A stretch of 64,000 bases of DNA, from NCBI RefSeq assembly GCF_017811815.1, contig NZ_JADKZI010000007.1:62001-126000 (forward strand), written 5' to 3'. The stretch's first letter is position 1; every line of letters begins with the position of its first letter. Below are positions 45,796-53,799 of the stretch, one piece after another. The stretch is from Flavonifractor sp. AGMB03687 (GTDB lineage: Bacteria > Bacillota > Clostridia > Oscillospirales > Oscillospiraceae). The notes under the pieces were generated by a model. That model saw nothing but the letters and a program-made list of their open reading frames with translations, was not told where the DNA came from and ran no database searches. The position numbers were made by a program, and so were the translations under genes.

Positions 45796-45980
45796 CCAAT
45801 ATGGAGAAAATGCGCCGCTATATCGAGCGGACCGGGGTAAAGTTCCCAGAGGCTTACCAACTGAGCATGGAAGAGTTAGAGGCATTGCGGGGAATGGGTA
45901 CATTTGAGTCCCTGGCACTTGCCTTTGAATATGGCAGGGCAAAGGGCTTCCGGTATTCCAGAAAGGGGGAGAAAGCATGA
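45792..45980 (+). CDS. Small hypothetical protein
   Basis: 62 residues, ATG overlapping the previous stop. MRRYIERTGVKFPEAYQLSMEELEAL followed by a basic tail. Not recognised. Confidence 0.6.
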   Translation: MTNMEKMRRYIERTGVKFPEAYQLSMEELEALRGMGTFESLALAFEYGRAKGFRYSRKGEKA

Positions 45981-46081
45981 CACGCGAGGCCATGATTGAA
46001 TCCATTTCCAAGCTGCTGGACCGTGCAGACGTGTCCCGGCTGCGGATCGTCTATCAATTCATTTTGCACCTGGTAAGGTGA
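45977..46081 (+). CDS. Small helical peptide 2
   Basis: 34 residues, ATG overlapping the previous stop. ISKLLDRADVSRLRIVYQFILHLV is a relative of peptide 1. Last gene of the element before attR. It is followed by a GC-rich hairpin at 46085-46110. Confidence 0.6.
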   Translation: MTREAMIESISKLLDRADVSRLRIVYQFILHLVR

Positions 46082-46121
46082 AGGAGCGGGGGCTGTGACA
46101 GGCCCCCGCTATCATTTTGAG

Positions 46122-46159
46122 TTCAACAAAAATTCAACTCCACTATGAAAAGTTCAACT
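46122..46159. other. Candidate integrase arm sites, right end
   Basis: TTCAACA at 46122, TTCAACT at 46133-46139 and 46153-46159, with 11- and 20-bp steps. Same heptamer as at the left end. Confidence 0.5.
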
Positions 46160-46257
46160 ATTTTACAAAACGATGTAAAACGCTAAAACCGCTGAAACCA
46201 TTGCACCCCAACACTTTGCTGGATTTTATAAAACGATAAAAAACGATTGATTTTGAA

Positions 46258-46302
46258 CTCATAACCCGGAGGTCGGAGGTTCAAATCCTCCCCCCGCAAC
46301 CA
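46258..46302. repeat. attR: 45-bp copy of the tRNA-fMet 3' end
   Basis: Identical to 36353-36397 over 45 bp. The bases before it (TTTTGAA) differ from the tRNA, so no complete tRNA is formed. It marks the right boundary of the 9.9 kb element and possibly the left att of the ICE-like element that follows. Confidence 0.92.
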
Positions 46303-46333
46303 CATTGTGCGACCAAAAAAGATATCGCACCGG

Positions 46334-46366
46334 AAAACCCCGAAGCCGCAACGGTTTCGGGGTTTT
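46334..46366. terminator. Terminator near the attR junction
   Basis: AAAACCCCGAA pairs with TTCGGGGTTTT (11 bp) around a GCCGCAACGGT loop, with a T-run. In the 373-bp gene-free stretch 46303-46675. Confidence 0.7.
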
Positions 46367-46529
46367 TTCGCGTCCATTTTTGACTGCACGAAAAAAAGAT
46401 ATCTTCCCACCTCTTCCACGTGCGGTGAGGACTTGAACTAAAACTGAGGGCTTTTGCGCCCAATTTTGAGTGAGCAACACGGAAAAATTTCTGTTTCTTC
46501 GAAAATTATTTTGTTAAATTTTTGTGAAC

Positions 46530-46616
46530 AAAGTGGTTTGTGCTAAAATGTAGTACAAACCACTTTTCTATTCCACACATCTTGGCCGTCACTTTTTTAA
46601 GGTGACGGCCTTTTTT
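46530..46616 (+). promoter_or_regulatory. Inverted repeat and leader terminator before the ICE operon
   Basis: AAAGTGGTTTGT is repeated as its inverse ACAAACCACTTT about 12 bp later (46530-46565), a likely operator. A strong leader terminator GGCCGTCAC/GTGACGGCC plus six T (46584-46616) then stands 60 bp before the first gene. Transcription into the operon therefore probably needs antitermination or initiates beyond it. Confidence 0.6.
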
Positions 46617-46675
46617 CTTTTCAGATAAAATCAAAATGAGAGCCCAAAGGGCATTACGCACAGGAGGAAATTAAC

Positions 46676-47350
46676 TTGGATCGAAAACAGTATTTTGAAG
46701 AACTACATATTGCGCTCACGCGGGAGGGTTTCACCTCCCAGCCTGAGCAGGACGAATTGCTTCCTGTGGAGTGGGATGGTCTCCCCCTCTGCCGGATTAC
46801 AGCGGACGGAGGCGTTCGCTACTGGCAGGAGGATGTAGCGACGCCGGAACGGGAACGAGCCTGTGAGCGAGCCACCGATCTGGCCTGTACCGTGCGTGAG
46901 TACATGACGCTGCTGGAACAGGCTCCGCCCCTGCAAGCCCAAAGCCTGACCGGTGACTACCGCCTGCTGGCTGACTTCAACGGAGCCGTGCTGGCTGCCC
47001 ATCCCACCCGGCTTGGCGTCCAATTCGTCACATGGGGCTGGAGCTTCGACCGCACAGGTCTCAACCAGGGCAATTACTTTCAAGAAAACTATGTATGTGC
47101 CAAGCAGGACTTCGCCATCCGCGCTGGCCTCATTTCCAAACAGCAAATTTTCAATCAGGAGCAGCTTGTTGAAATCTACCGGTGCTGCTCTGACACCTTG
47201 GACGCTGGTTTTGACTTGACTGCCGAGCAGGAAAAGTGCATCCGGAGTGTTCAGGAGCAGATTGCCATTGCAGCTCCCGATACTCTGGAGCGCATAAGAG
47301 AGCAGGAGCAGCACCCCATGGAATCCTACAACCAAGAACCGATCTTGTAA
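46676..47350 (+). CDS. ICE protein of unknown function
   Basis: 224 residues with a TTG start and AGGAGG 8 bases upstream. Soluble, mixed alpha/beta, with one region CRITADGGVRYWQED and later RLGVQFVTWGWSFDRTGLNQG. Similar proteins occur at this place in gut ICEs, but no function is assigned. Followed by a terminator. Confidence 0.65.
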   Translation: MDRKQYFEELHIALTREGFTSQPEQDELLPVEWDGLPLCRITADGGVRYWQEDVATPERERACERATDLACTVREYMTLLEQAPPLQAQSLTGDYRLLADFNGAVLAAHPTRLGVQFVTWGWSFDRTGLNQGNYFQENYVCAKQDFAIRAGLISKQQIFNQEQLVEIYRCCSDTLDAGFDLTAEQEKCIRSVQEQIAIAAPDTLERIREQEQHPMESYNQEPIL

Positions 47351-47357
47351 TATTCAG

Positions 47358-47396
47358 GCGCCGGAGTTTTGGAAATAAGACTCCGGCGCTTTTTTA
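47358..47396 (+). terminator. Terminator between ICE genes
   Basis: GCGCCGGAGT / ACTCCGGCGC (10 bp) with a 12-nt loop and a T-run. Confidence 0.8.
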
Positions 47397-47426
47397 TTGC
47401 CTCAAACCAGACAGGAGGATTGAAGA

Positions 47427-47870
47427 TTGGAGCAAAAGAACGAACAAAAAGCGCCGCTGCGCATCAAAAATCTGGCTGAGTTGAAACGCTGTATCCGCCC
47501 CGGGACAGAGTTGGTGGCAACCAGCCATAGCAAGCACCCTGCCCTGGTCGGGCTTGTACGGGTGGTGACTGAGGTTCAGACCAACGCTTACTATTCCGTG
47601 GTCAAGGATCAGCCAACTCATCAATATTCGACCTGTAATTACGGGAAGGGATTCCGCTCTGATTTCGAAAAGGCATCCAACTATTTATTTGAGGGCACGA
47701 CCATCAAGGTCCTTGACCGCAGAAGCAGTGATGGCAGCGTGCTTTACGAAATGGAACTTTATCCGGGCGAATACCTTGTCCTCGGTCAGAAGAACGACAT
47801 GGAGGAGAATGCGGATATCAGAGAAGACAATGGCGAAATCAAGCAGGAAGGGATGAACATGACCTTATGA
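47427..47870 (+). CDS. DUF6329-like ICE protein
   Basis: 147 residues with a TTG start preceded by AGGAGG. LRIKNLAELKRCIRPGTEL and ALVGLVRVVTEVQTNAYYSV resemble the DUF6329 family found in ICEs. The C-terminus ends in MNMTL, the Met-Thr-type tail seen on several proteins here. Overlaps the next start by 4 bp. Confidence 0.6.
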   Translation: MEQKNEQKAPLRIKNLAELKRCIRPGTELVATSHSKHPALVGLVRVVTEVQTNAYYSVVKDQPTHQYSTCNYGKGFRSDFEKASNYLFEGTTIKVLDRRSSDGSVLYEMELYPGEYLVLGQKNDMEENADIREDNGEIKQEGMNMTL

Positions 47871-48553
47871 CACGCTATTTCATGCGAGATACACCGCTGT
47901 GCCAGCTGGAACAGCAGATGATGACCCCGCCCAATTTCAAGGTCAGAGGTCACGGCCGGTATTCTCCCGGTTTCCAATACAGCAGCGAGGACACGGAGTG
48001 CCCATACTGTATAAACTTCAGGCGCAATCAGCCTTGTCCGCTGAAACTGTGCATTTGCCTGGATGAACGGATCGCGGCCGGCGCACTGAATCTCAATGAG
48101 TTCGTCAGGGATTGCTTCTTCCCTGAAGCGGGGGTACAGCTTCTGGCCCGCTTAGAGAGGAATTTCACTTGCTGCTCCATCAGCTTTTTTCTGAATGAGT
48201 GCCATCGTGAGCGCTGGCAGCACTGGCGCGAGCGCTACTATCGAATGTCAGGCCGTAATCTGGCCGCGCTGTTTCTCCTCACGGCGTATGAGGATATCTG
48301 GCGCAGGATGATCTGGAAGTTTGATGCCCGCGGATTTGACTTCCAGTCCGTCCAGCTTTCCGGCATCCAGCCGGAGCTGTACAGTGTTTATCAGGCGGCC
48401 AAAGCCATCTCCACCGGTAGCCCCAATATCACTCTTGCCGATCTCGCATCCCCCGAATTGGTCACAGATGAGGCGTTCCACCTGATTGTCTGCGCTCTGC
48501 TTCTGGCCAAGTACGGAGATGCGATTTTGAATTTTGAAGGAAAGACCTGCTAA
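47867..48553 (+). CDS. Cys-rich ICE protein of unknown function
   Basis: 228 residues. The N-terminal part has paired cysteines (CPYCINF, CPLKLCIC) that may bind zinc, the rest is helical (RNLAALFLLTAYEDIWRRM). Not recognised. Last gene before the IS110 insertion. Confidence 0.6.
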   Translation: MTRYFMRDTPLCQLEQQMMTPPNFKVRGHGRYSPGFQYSSEDTECPYCINFRRNQPCPLKLCICLDERIAAGALNLNEFVRDCFFPEAGVQLLARLERNFTCCSISFFLNECHRERWQHWRERYYRMSGRNLAALFLLTAYEDIWRRMIWKFDARGFDFQSVQLSGIQPELYSVYQAAKAISTGSPNITLADLASPELVTDEAFHLIVCALLLAKYGDAILNFEGKTC

Positions 48554-48670
48554 TAAAAGTCAAGTAGAAAATTCAGATTTTTAGGGAGGCGAAAAAGGCA
48601 ATACAAAATCAAGCCGCTGCGCATTTCAAAACTAAAATGGCGGCCAGCCAGACAGTATAGAGCCGGAAAA

Positions 48671-49879
48671 TCAGTCGTGCTCCAGAGAATCCAGGTAGGC
48701 TTTCACAGAGGCGTAATAGAAGCGCAAGAACTTGTTGGCGGATGCCATCATGTAGACACGGTAGGGCTTGCCCTCAGAGCGTTTCTTGTTCATGAACTGG
48801 TAGATCGGCTCATCCATTGGAGCGCATTGCAGGATGACACCCATCACCAGAAAAAGTGTCCTGCGCAGCGAGGCAGACCCCCTCTTGGAAATGCTGCGGC
48901 TACGGACATCCATTTGTCCGGATTGGTAAGGTGGGGCGTCAATGCCCGCAAAGGCCACCAGCGCTTTCTTGGAATGAAAACGGCGCACATCGCCAATTTC
49001 GGCCATGAGCTGGGGACCGAGGGTGGGGCCAACACCAAACATCTCCATCACCACAGGATACTCCGGTAGAGAAGTCGCCAGAGACTGCATCTCCTGCTTA
49101 AGGGCAGCTAACGCGGCGGAAGTTGCCCGGAGTTGGGAAATGGCCTGTTCTACCAAAAGTTTTGCCGTATCCGTTTTCGGCATGACACCGAAGCGTCCAC
49201 AGGCAGAGGCATAAATGTCCAGCGCCTTATCTTCACTGAAATTGTAGCCGTGCTTTCTGCACCACTTCTGGTACTTGGTGGTAAAGGCCTTCTCAGACAG
49301 GCCGCAGACGCACTCGCAATGCCAAAAAGCAGCTACAAAGTCCACCCACTTCTCGCTGCCATCGGCGCGGGGCGGACTGGTAAACAGGCGGTTTACATCT
49401 GGGAAAGCAGTGTCCAGCAGGGAGATTAAATTATTCTTCATCATGGTCTGTACTTTGGAATACTGCTGGTACTGCCGGTAGCAGGTCTTCAGCATGAGCC
49501 GGGTATCCTCCTCCGGGACATATCTCGGCAGCGTGATCCAGTGGTCAAGGCCGTAGTTGGCCAGCTTCACGGCATCCTTCTTGTCAGTCTTGGCCCGTCT
49601 TAAACTGTTGTTCCCGTAGTCATGCACCAGCATTGCATTGACTACGGAGACATAAAGCCCCGCGTCGTGGAGCAGCCAGGCCACCGGCGCGTGGTAATTG
49701 CCCGTGGACTCCATCACCACACGGGTCTCACCGTCCAGACTTTTGAGCAGCCTTGCCAGCTTACTCAGTTCGCTGTCGGTGTGAAGCACCTCAAAGGGTG
49801 AAACCACTACCTCTCCGAAGGGCCGCATGACGGCGATCATGCTTTTCCCTTTGGAAATATCGATGCCAACACAGTTCAT
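48671..49879 (-). CDS. IS110-family transposase (DEDD recombinase)
   Basis: 402 residues from the ATG at 49879 (GGAGGAATGTGG upstream). An N-terminal RuvC-like DEDD domain (VGIDISKGKSMIAVM, MESTGNYHAPVAWLL, AKTDKKDAVKLANYG), a helical linker, and a C-terminal Tnp_20 domain (EMFGVGPTLGPQLMAEIGDV, FAGIDAPPYQSGQ, SKRGSASLRRTLF) with the catalytic Ser. Intact and inserted antisense to the ICE genes. Confidence 0.94.
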   Translation of the reverse strand: MNCVGIDISKGKSMIAVMRPFGEVVVSPFEVLHTDSELSKLARLLKSLDGETRVVMESTGNYHAPVAWLLHDAGLYVSVVNAMLVHDYGNNSLRRAKTDKKDAVKLANYGLDHWITLPRYVPEEDTRLMLKTCYRQYQQYSKVQTMMKNNLISLLDTAFPDVNRLFTSPPRADGSEKWVDFVAAFWHCECVCGLSEKAFTTKYQKWCRKHGYNFSEDKALDIYASACGRFGVMPKTDTAKLLVEQAISQLRATSAALAALKQEMQSLATSLPEYPVVMEMFGVGPTLGPQLMAEIGDVRRFHSKKALVAFAGIDAPPYQSGQMDVRSRSISKRGSASLRRTLFLVMGVILQCAPMDEPIYQFMNKKRSEGKPYRVYMMASANKFLRFYYASVKAYLDSLEHD

Positions 49880-49998
49880 CCACATTCCTCCAATACAACG
49901 AATCTGCAACCGGAATCCATCTTTTCTCGCTGCCGATTCAATCTATTGGGTGACGCGAACTCTCCGGCATCCGGTGGCTCAACCTGCTTAAATCGAAC

Positions 49999-50087
49999 GC
50001 TGCAACAAGAGGATGGCTGACAGTCTTTCCTGCGGACTTGTTAGCCCAAGTGAGGTGTTGTCAGCCAGTTGCTCCTCTTATTGTAGC
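49999..50087 (-). ncRNA. Candidate bridge RNA of the IS110 element
   Basis: Upstream of the transposase. The segments 49999-50013 and 50073-50087 pair over 15 bp (two non-Watson-Crick positions), and inside them GGCTGACA (50015-50022) pairs perfectly with 50059-50066 around a 36-nt loop with a further small hairpin. IS110 elements encode a structured bridge RNA upstream of the transposase that guides target choice. Position and size fit. The gene-free stretch is 49880-50171. Confidence 0.5.
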
Positions 50088-50171
50088 TTAGGCACGAGAT
50101 GGAAAGAAAGCCGGACTGGCTGCCCGGCTTTCCTGTCCAAATTTATTGTAATAGTAAGGTGATGCAATGTG

Positions 50172-51371
50172 ATGATGGAAGCAGTTCTGAGCAACGCTGA
50201 CCACCCGGAATACGGTGTTGCGACGATCCCTCTTCCCATTCCCAGAAATCAGTACGACCACTGTGTTTCGCTGTTGGAGGCACTGGAGATCGGCGATGCC
50301 TCTGAAGCCGACTGCCGCTTGGACTCGCTCGACAGTGCCTGGCCTGTGCTGAATCGGCTGGTATGCACCAAGGTCAACCTTGATGAGTTGGACTATCTGG
50401 CAAAGCGGCTGGACAGCTTTACTGTGGGCGAGTTTTCGCAATTTCAGGCGATGGCTGAAAAGCTGAATCTCACCAGCATGAAGGATCTCATCAACCTGAC
50501 CTTCTGCTGCCAGCAGGCGACGGTGATCACGGACTTCACAAATTTGAAAGAGGTTGGCCGTGATCACTACATGAACATCCATGGCGGGTGTGCCAGCATG
50601 GAAGAACTGGAACAGCTGGACGGAGTGGAAACCGCTGTCCTGTTGATTGAGGACAATGAGGGGACTATCACCCGCTACGGAGTGGTCTATGACAACGGCA
50701 TGCAGCTTTCACAGCTCTATGATGGGAAGCACCTGCCCTGCTATCACTATGAGGCCGATATGACTGCTGTCGGGATATCCTCCCGGTGGGAGCCGGAGAA
50801 CAGCAGGAATGTGACCTGGATCTATCTCCCTGCCTCAAAAGGACAAATTGAGCGCGCCATGCAGCGTTCCGGCATTGCTGACCCAAAGGATATGCGCCTT
50901 TTTATGGCAGACAGTTCATTCCCGGAGGAAGTGGATGTAGCACTGGACTTCCGGTGCGACAACATCTACGAGCTCAATGAGCTGGCGCTGGTCGCAGATA
51001 AACTCTCGTGTGACGACCGCAGAAAGCTGGGAGCAGCAGTAAGTATGGCTAAACCGGAATGCGCCAGCCAGATCCGCCGCTTGGCGGAAAACCTGGATCT
51101 GTTTGAATTCGCCCCCGGCGCCCACACCCCCGAGGAATATGGGAAATACATGATTCAGAGATCCGGCCATTTTGAGTATGACCCCAATCTGGACGAGTTT
51201 TATGACTACGAGCGGTATGGCCTGCAACACATGGGCTATCAGTCGGGCGTGTTTACCGACCGCGGCTACATCGCCTATGTCGGTACAGTAAGTCTGGAGG
51301 AACTGATGGCAGACGACCCGGCAGAGTCCTATCAGCGGGAGCAGGACTTTCAGATGGGAGGGATGACATGA
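50172..51371 (+). CDS. ArdA-family antirestriction protein (1)
   Basis: 399 residues from the ATG at 50172 (AAGGTGA upstream). DELDYLAKRLDSF, FCCQQATVI and the C-terminal YERYGLQHMG / FTDRGYIAYVG belong to the long ArdA-like proteins of gut ICEs. The acidic surface mimics B-form DNA and blocks type I restriction enzymes in known ArdA. The last codons (GGMT) contain the ribosome binding site of the next gene. Confidence 0.82.
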   Translation: MMEAVLSNADHPEYGVATIPLPIPRNQYDHCVSLLEALEIGDASEADCRLDSLDSAWPVLNRLVCTKVNLDELDYLAKRLDSFTVGEFSQFQAMAEKLNLTSMKDLINLTFCCQQATVITDFTNLKEVGRDHYMNIHGGCASMEELEQLDGVETAVLLIEDNEGTITRYGVVYDNGMQLSQLYDGKHLPCYHYEADMTAVGISSRWEPENSRNVTWIYLPASKGQIERAMQRSGIADPKDMRLFMADSSFPEEVDVALDFRCDNIYELNELALVADKLSCDDRRKLGAAVSMAKPECASQIRRLAENLDLFEFAPGAHTPEEYGKYMIQRSGHFEYDPNLDEFYDYERYGLQHMGYQSGVFTDRGYIAYVGTVSLEELMADDPAESYQREQDFQMGGMT

Positions 51372-52489
51372 TCCAACTCTTTATGAGCCGCAGCGGGAGT
51401 TCTGTCATTGTCCCGCTCAATTTGCCCGCATCTCATGGCGCTATGACAGAAGCGTACAGCCAGCTTGAACAAGCTAACAGAACAGGAAAAACAGAGATCG
51501 TTGAGATCAAAAGTGTGATTGCCAACCTGCCGTCATATCTCGGCGGACTCGACCCTGATTCCAGAACGCAGCTTGCACAGCTGAATCTGCTTTCGAGCAT
51601 CATTGCCAAAATGGACTCTCGTGAACGGAGCATCTATGCCGGCGCCTTGGATGGCAACAGCATCAATGATCTGAACGATATGATCCGTGTGGCGGAACAG
51701 GTATCGGACTACATTCTCATCCCTAATGTCAATTCGGATGTGACGCTTGGCCGGTATGTCGCTGTTGCCGGCCAGATTCAGGGCGATCCCAGGTTCCCCG
51801 AAGCGGCCTGGCCCTACCTGGACTTCGCGAAAATCGGTGCGGAGTACTATGCCGAGCATGGTGGTGCGTACACCCATGCTGGCTATGTGCTTCTCAAGCA
51901 GGATGCCGAACCCGTCAGAGAGAAGGCGGCAAAGATCCGGCTTGACCTCTCCTCCTCCCAAGCGCAGGCGAGTGTATCGCTTCCGGCATTGAAGGAGGAA
52001 TTGGAGCGAGTAAAAAAGTTGCTGGGGATCGATTGTTTTGCAGAGGCCGCAATTACCAAGGTTTCTTTTGCTGTTCCCAATTTGAACGAGTATATTCCCA
52101 CCACGGGAGTATGCGTGGAAGATGCAAACGAATTGGCTTGGGCAATCGAGGGGATGCAGCTTGAAGACAGCGAGCTGATGAAATACCTGTCGGTTCTTTC
52201 TGTGGAGCAGCCGGAAACCATGCAGGATGCTCTTCGATATGCCATGAATCTGGACGACTATGAGCGTATCACGGAGGACACCTATGAATATGGCCAAACC
52301 GTCCTTCGGCGCATTGGCGCTGATGACGAGCTAATCGATACCATCGACGGGTATATGGATTTTGAGAAGCTGGGCGAGGACATTATGGCAGAGGAAGGAG
52401 TCCGGCGAACCGAGTTCGGCCTGATCCGCCGATGCAGCAGCCCTTTTTCTGAGGAAACACATACGTTAGAGATGGAATACCTTTCATAA
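51368..52489 (+). CDS. ArdA-family antirestriction protein (2)
   Basis: 373 residues, ATG overlapping the previous stop. It contains two ArdA-like modules, each ending in an LDFxKxG...GxxTxxGY-type segment (WPYLDFAKIGAEYYAEHGGA near residue 160, YMDFEKLGEDIMAEEG near 340). Strongly acidic. Probably made together with ArdA 1. Confidence 0.7.
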   Translation: MIQLFMSRSGSSVIVPLNLPASHGAMTEAYSQLEQANRTGKTEIVEIKSVIANLPSYLGGLDPDSRTQLAQLNLLSSIIAKMDSRERSIYAGALDGNSINDLNDMIRVAEQVSDYILIPNVNSDVTLGRYVAVAGQIQGDPRFPEAAWPYLDFAKIGAEYYAEHGGAYTHAGYVLLKQDAEPVREKAAKIRLDLSSSQAQASVSLPALKEELERVKKLLGIDCFAEAAITKVSFAVPNLNEYIPTTGVCVEDANELAWAIEGMQLEDSELMKYLSVLSVEQPETMQDALRYAMNLDDYERITEDTYEYGQTVLRRIGADDELIDTIDGYMDFEKLGEDIMAEEGVRRTEFGLIRRCSSPFSEETHTLEMEYLS

Positions 52490-52592
52490 TGACTCGGGCA
52501 GTCAATTTTCTCTTGGTATAACTGATGGCTTATATGTTGCTTAAAGTAAAGAATACTGAACAGCATCACCTGATGGATTAGGAGGAATGCAA

Positions 52593-52697
52593 ATGAAAAA
52601 GAAACTCATGATCTCGGTGGCTTTGCTGGCCGTACTGGGAGCTGCTGTTGTAGGCTATTTTCACTTCTCTTATAAAAATGTTTTTGACCATGGCTAA
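52593..52697 (+). CDS. 34-residue membrane peptide
   Basis: AGGAGGAATGCAA before the ATG. KKKLMISVALLAVLGAAVVG is one basic-flanked membrane helix, then FHFSYKNVFDHG. Unknown; could be a small regulator or entry-exclusion peptide. Confidence 0.5.
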   Translation: MKKKLMISVALLAVLGAAVVGYFHFSYKNVFDHG

Positions 52698-52751
52698 TCT
52701 CTCTAAACTGTGGTATGTTGTGTACTTACCAAACGAAGGAGGTGAAAAACC

Positions 52752-53789
52752 ATGAAACAGAAACCTACGAAAAAATGTGAAAACGGTGTTCAGCTGAGGC
52801 CCGCTTCCATTGAGGAGGCGGGCCTTTTCTATTCAGAACTGGACCAGAAACAGGATGAAGCTCTGGGCACAGTTGGTCACATCCGCACGGACTTTGGTTC
52901 TGGTGGCAAGGAATTTTGGCATACCTGGTGGCCTCACAACGAGGATCGATTCAATACTTTGGAATTCAAGGAAGAACTCCAAGCTATCGTTGACACCTTA
53001 CGAGCAAACGGGCCGCTAAAAGATCTGGCCTCCATGAGCAACTACTGTCACAAAAACGGCGGGACCATCACAGAGGACAGCAGAAGTTTTGGATATGTGG
53101 CAGAAACAGACCAATACCGCTACTGTCTCCGCTGTACCCCCACTCCGGGTGATTATCAGGGCTACCTATACTGCTATGATAAGCGGCAGCAGGAAATGGC
53201 CCAAAAGGACAAGATAGTGGGGCGAGTGACCTTTGCAGATGGGACGGCTCAGGAGTTCACAGACCCACATCAGTATCTTCAAACTATCAAAGAAGAACTT
53301 CCACTCCGCAATACGACCGGATTCAAGCACGAAACGCTTTCTGAAGATCCAGAGATCAAGAAAGCAGTGGATGATATTCTGTTGGATTTTGCGGGCGAGG
53401 AAAATCCTCGACGAACCTGTAACTACGGCTTGACCGAGAAAGGGTTGCAAGCCCTTCAAGATGTGGCAGACCCGTCCCTCCCCCATTCCTATGCGTGGTT
53501 TGTGATGACTGATTGTAACACCCCGCAGGAGCAGCTCCACCGTAACCTTACCCTGGACGAAGCGGTCGAGCTCTATCAGAACAGCGACCATCCTGAGAAA
53601 CGGCTTGGTGTCACCAAGGATGACTTCGCAACAGTCGACTTTGTCCGAATGGTGGACGGGGAGCAGACATTTTTCGGTGACTATCAGAAACTGGAGAGTT
53701 TCAAGAACGATCCAACGATTTTCGAGGCAGTAGAACAACTCCATCAGGAATTGGAGGATATGTCCCAAGATCAGGGCATGACCATGTAG
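52752..53789 (+). CDS. YodL-like ICE protein
   Basis: 345 residues, AAGGAGGTGA upstream. An N-terminal domain with RYCLRCTPTPGDYQGYLYCYD, a middle region TEKGLQALQDVADPS, and a C-terminal YodL-like part (LTLDEAVELYQNSDHPEKRLGV). It ends in GMTM. YodL-like domains accompany antirestriction genes in these ICEs. Function unproven. Confidence 0.6.
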   Translation: MKQKPTKKCENGVQLRPASIEEAGLFYSELDQKQDEALGTVGHIRTDFGSGGKEFWHTWWPHNEDRFNTLEFKEELQAIVDTLRANGPLKDLASMSNYCHKNGGTITEDSRSFGYVAETDQYRYCLRCTPTPGDYQGYLYCYDKRQQEMAQKDKIVGRVTFADGTAQEFTDPHQYLQTIKEELPLRNTTGFKHETLSEDPEIKKAVDDILLDFAGEENPRRTCNYGLTEKGLQALQDVADPSLPHSYAWFVMTDCNTPQEQLHRNLTLDEAVELYQNSDHPEKRLGVTKDDFATVDFVRMVDGEQTFFGDYQKLESFKNDPTIFEAVEQLHQELEDMSQDQGMTM

Positions 53790-53799
53790 GAGGTGCAAG

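Larger units (their letters stand above)
36398..46302. mobile_element. 9.9 kb integrative element in tRNA-fMet (satellite-like)
   Basis: Bounded by 45-bp perfect direct repeats (attL 36353-36397, attR 46258-46302). Contents: integrase, CI-like repressor, excisionase-like protein, winged-helix replication-type proteins, a dyad-repeat cluster, coiled-coil protein, sigma factor, terminase-small-like HTH protein, tape-measure protein, RHH regulator and small peptides. There is no capsid, portal, large terminase, lysis or conjugation gene. The gene set fits a phage satellite or a strongly reduced prophage. Confidence 0.85.

Noticed and set aside
46258-46302. Second tRNA-fMet gene
   Set aside because: Only the 3' 45 nt are present; the D-arm and acceptor 5' strand are missing, so it is an att copy.
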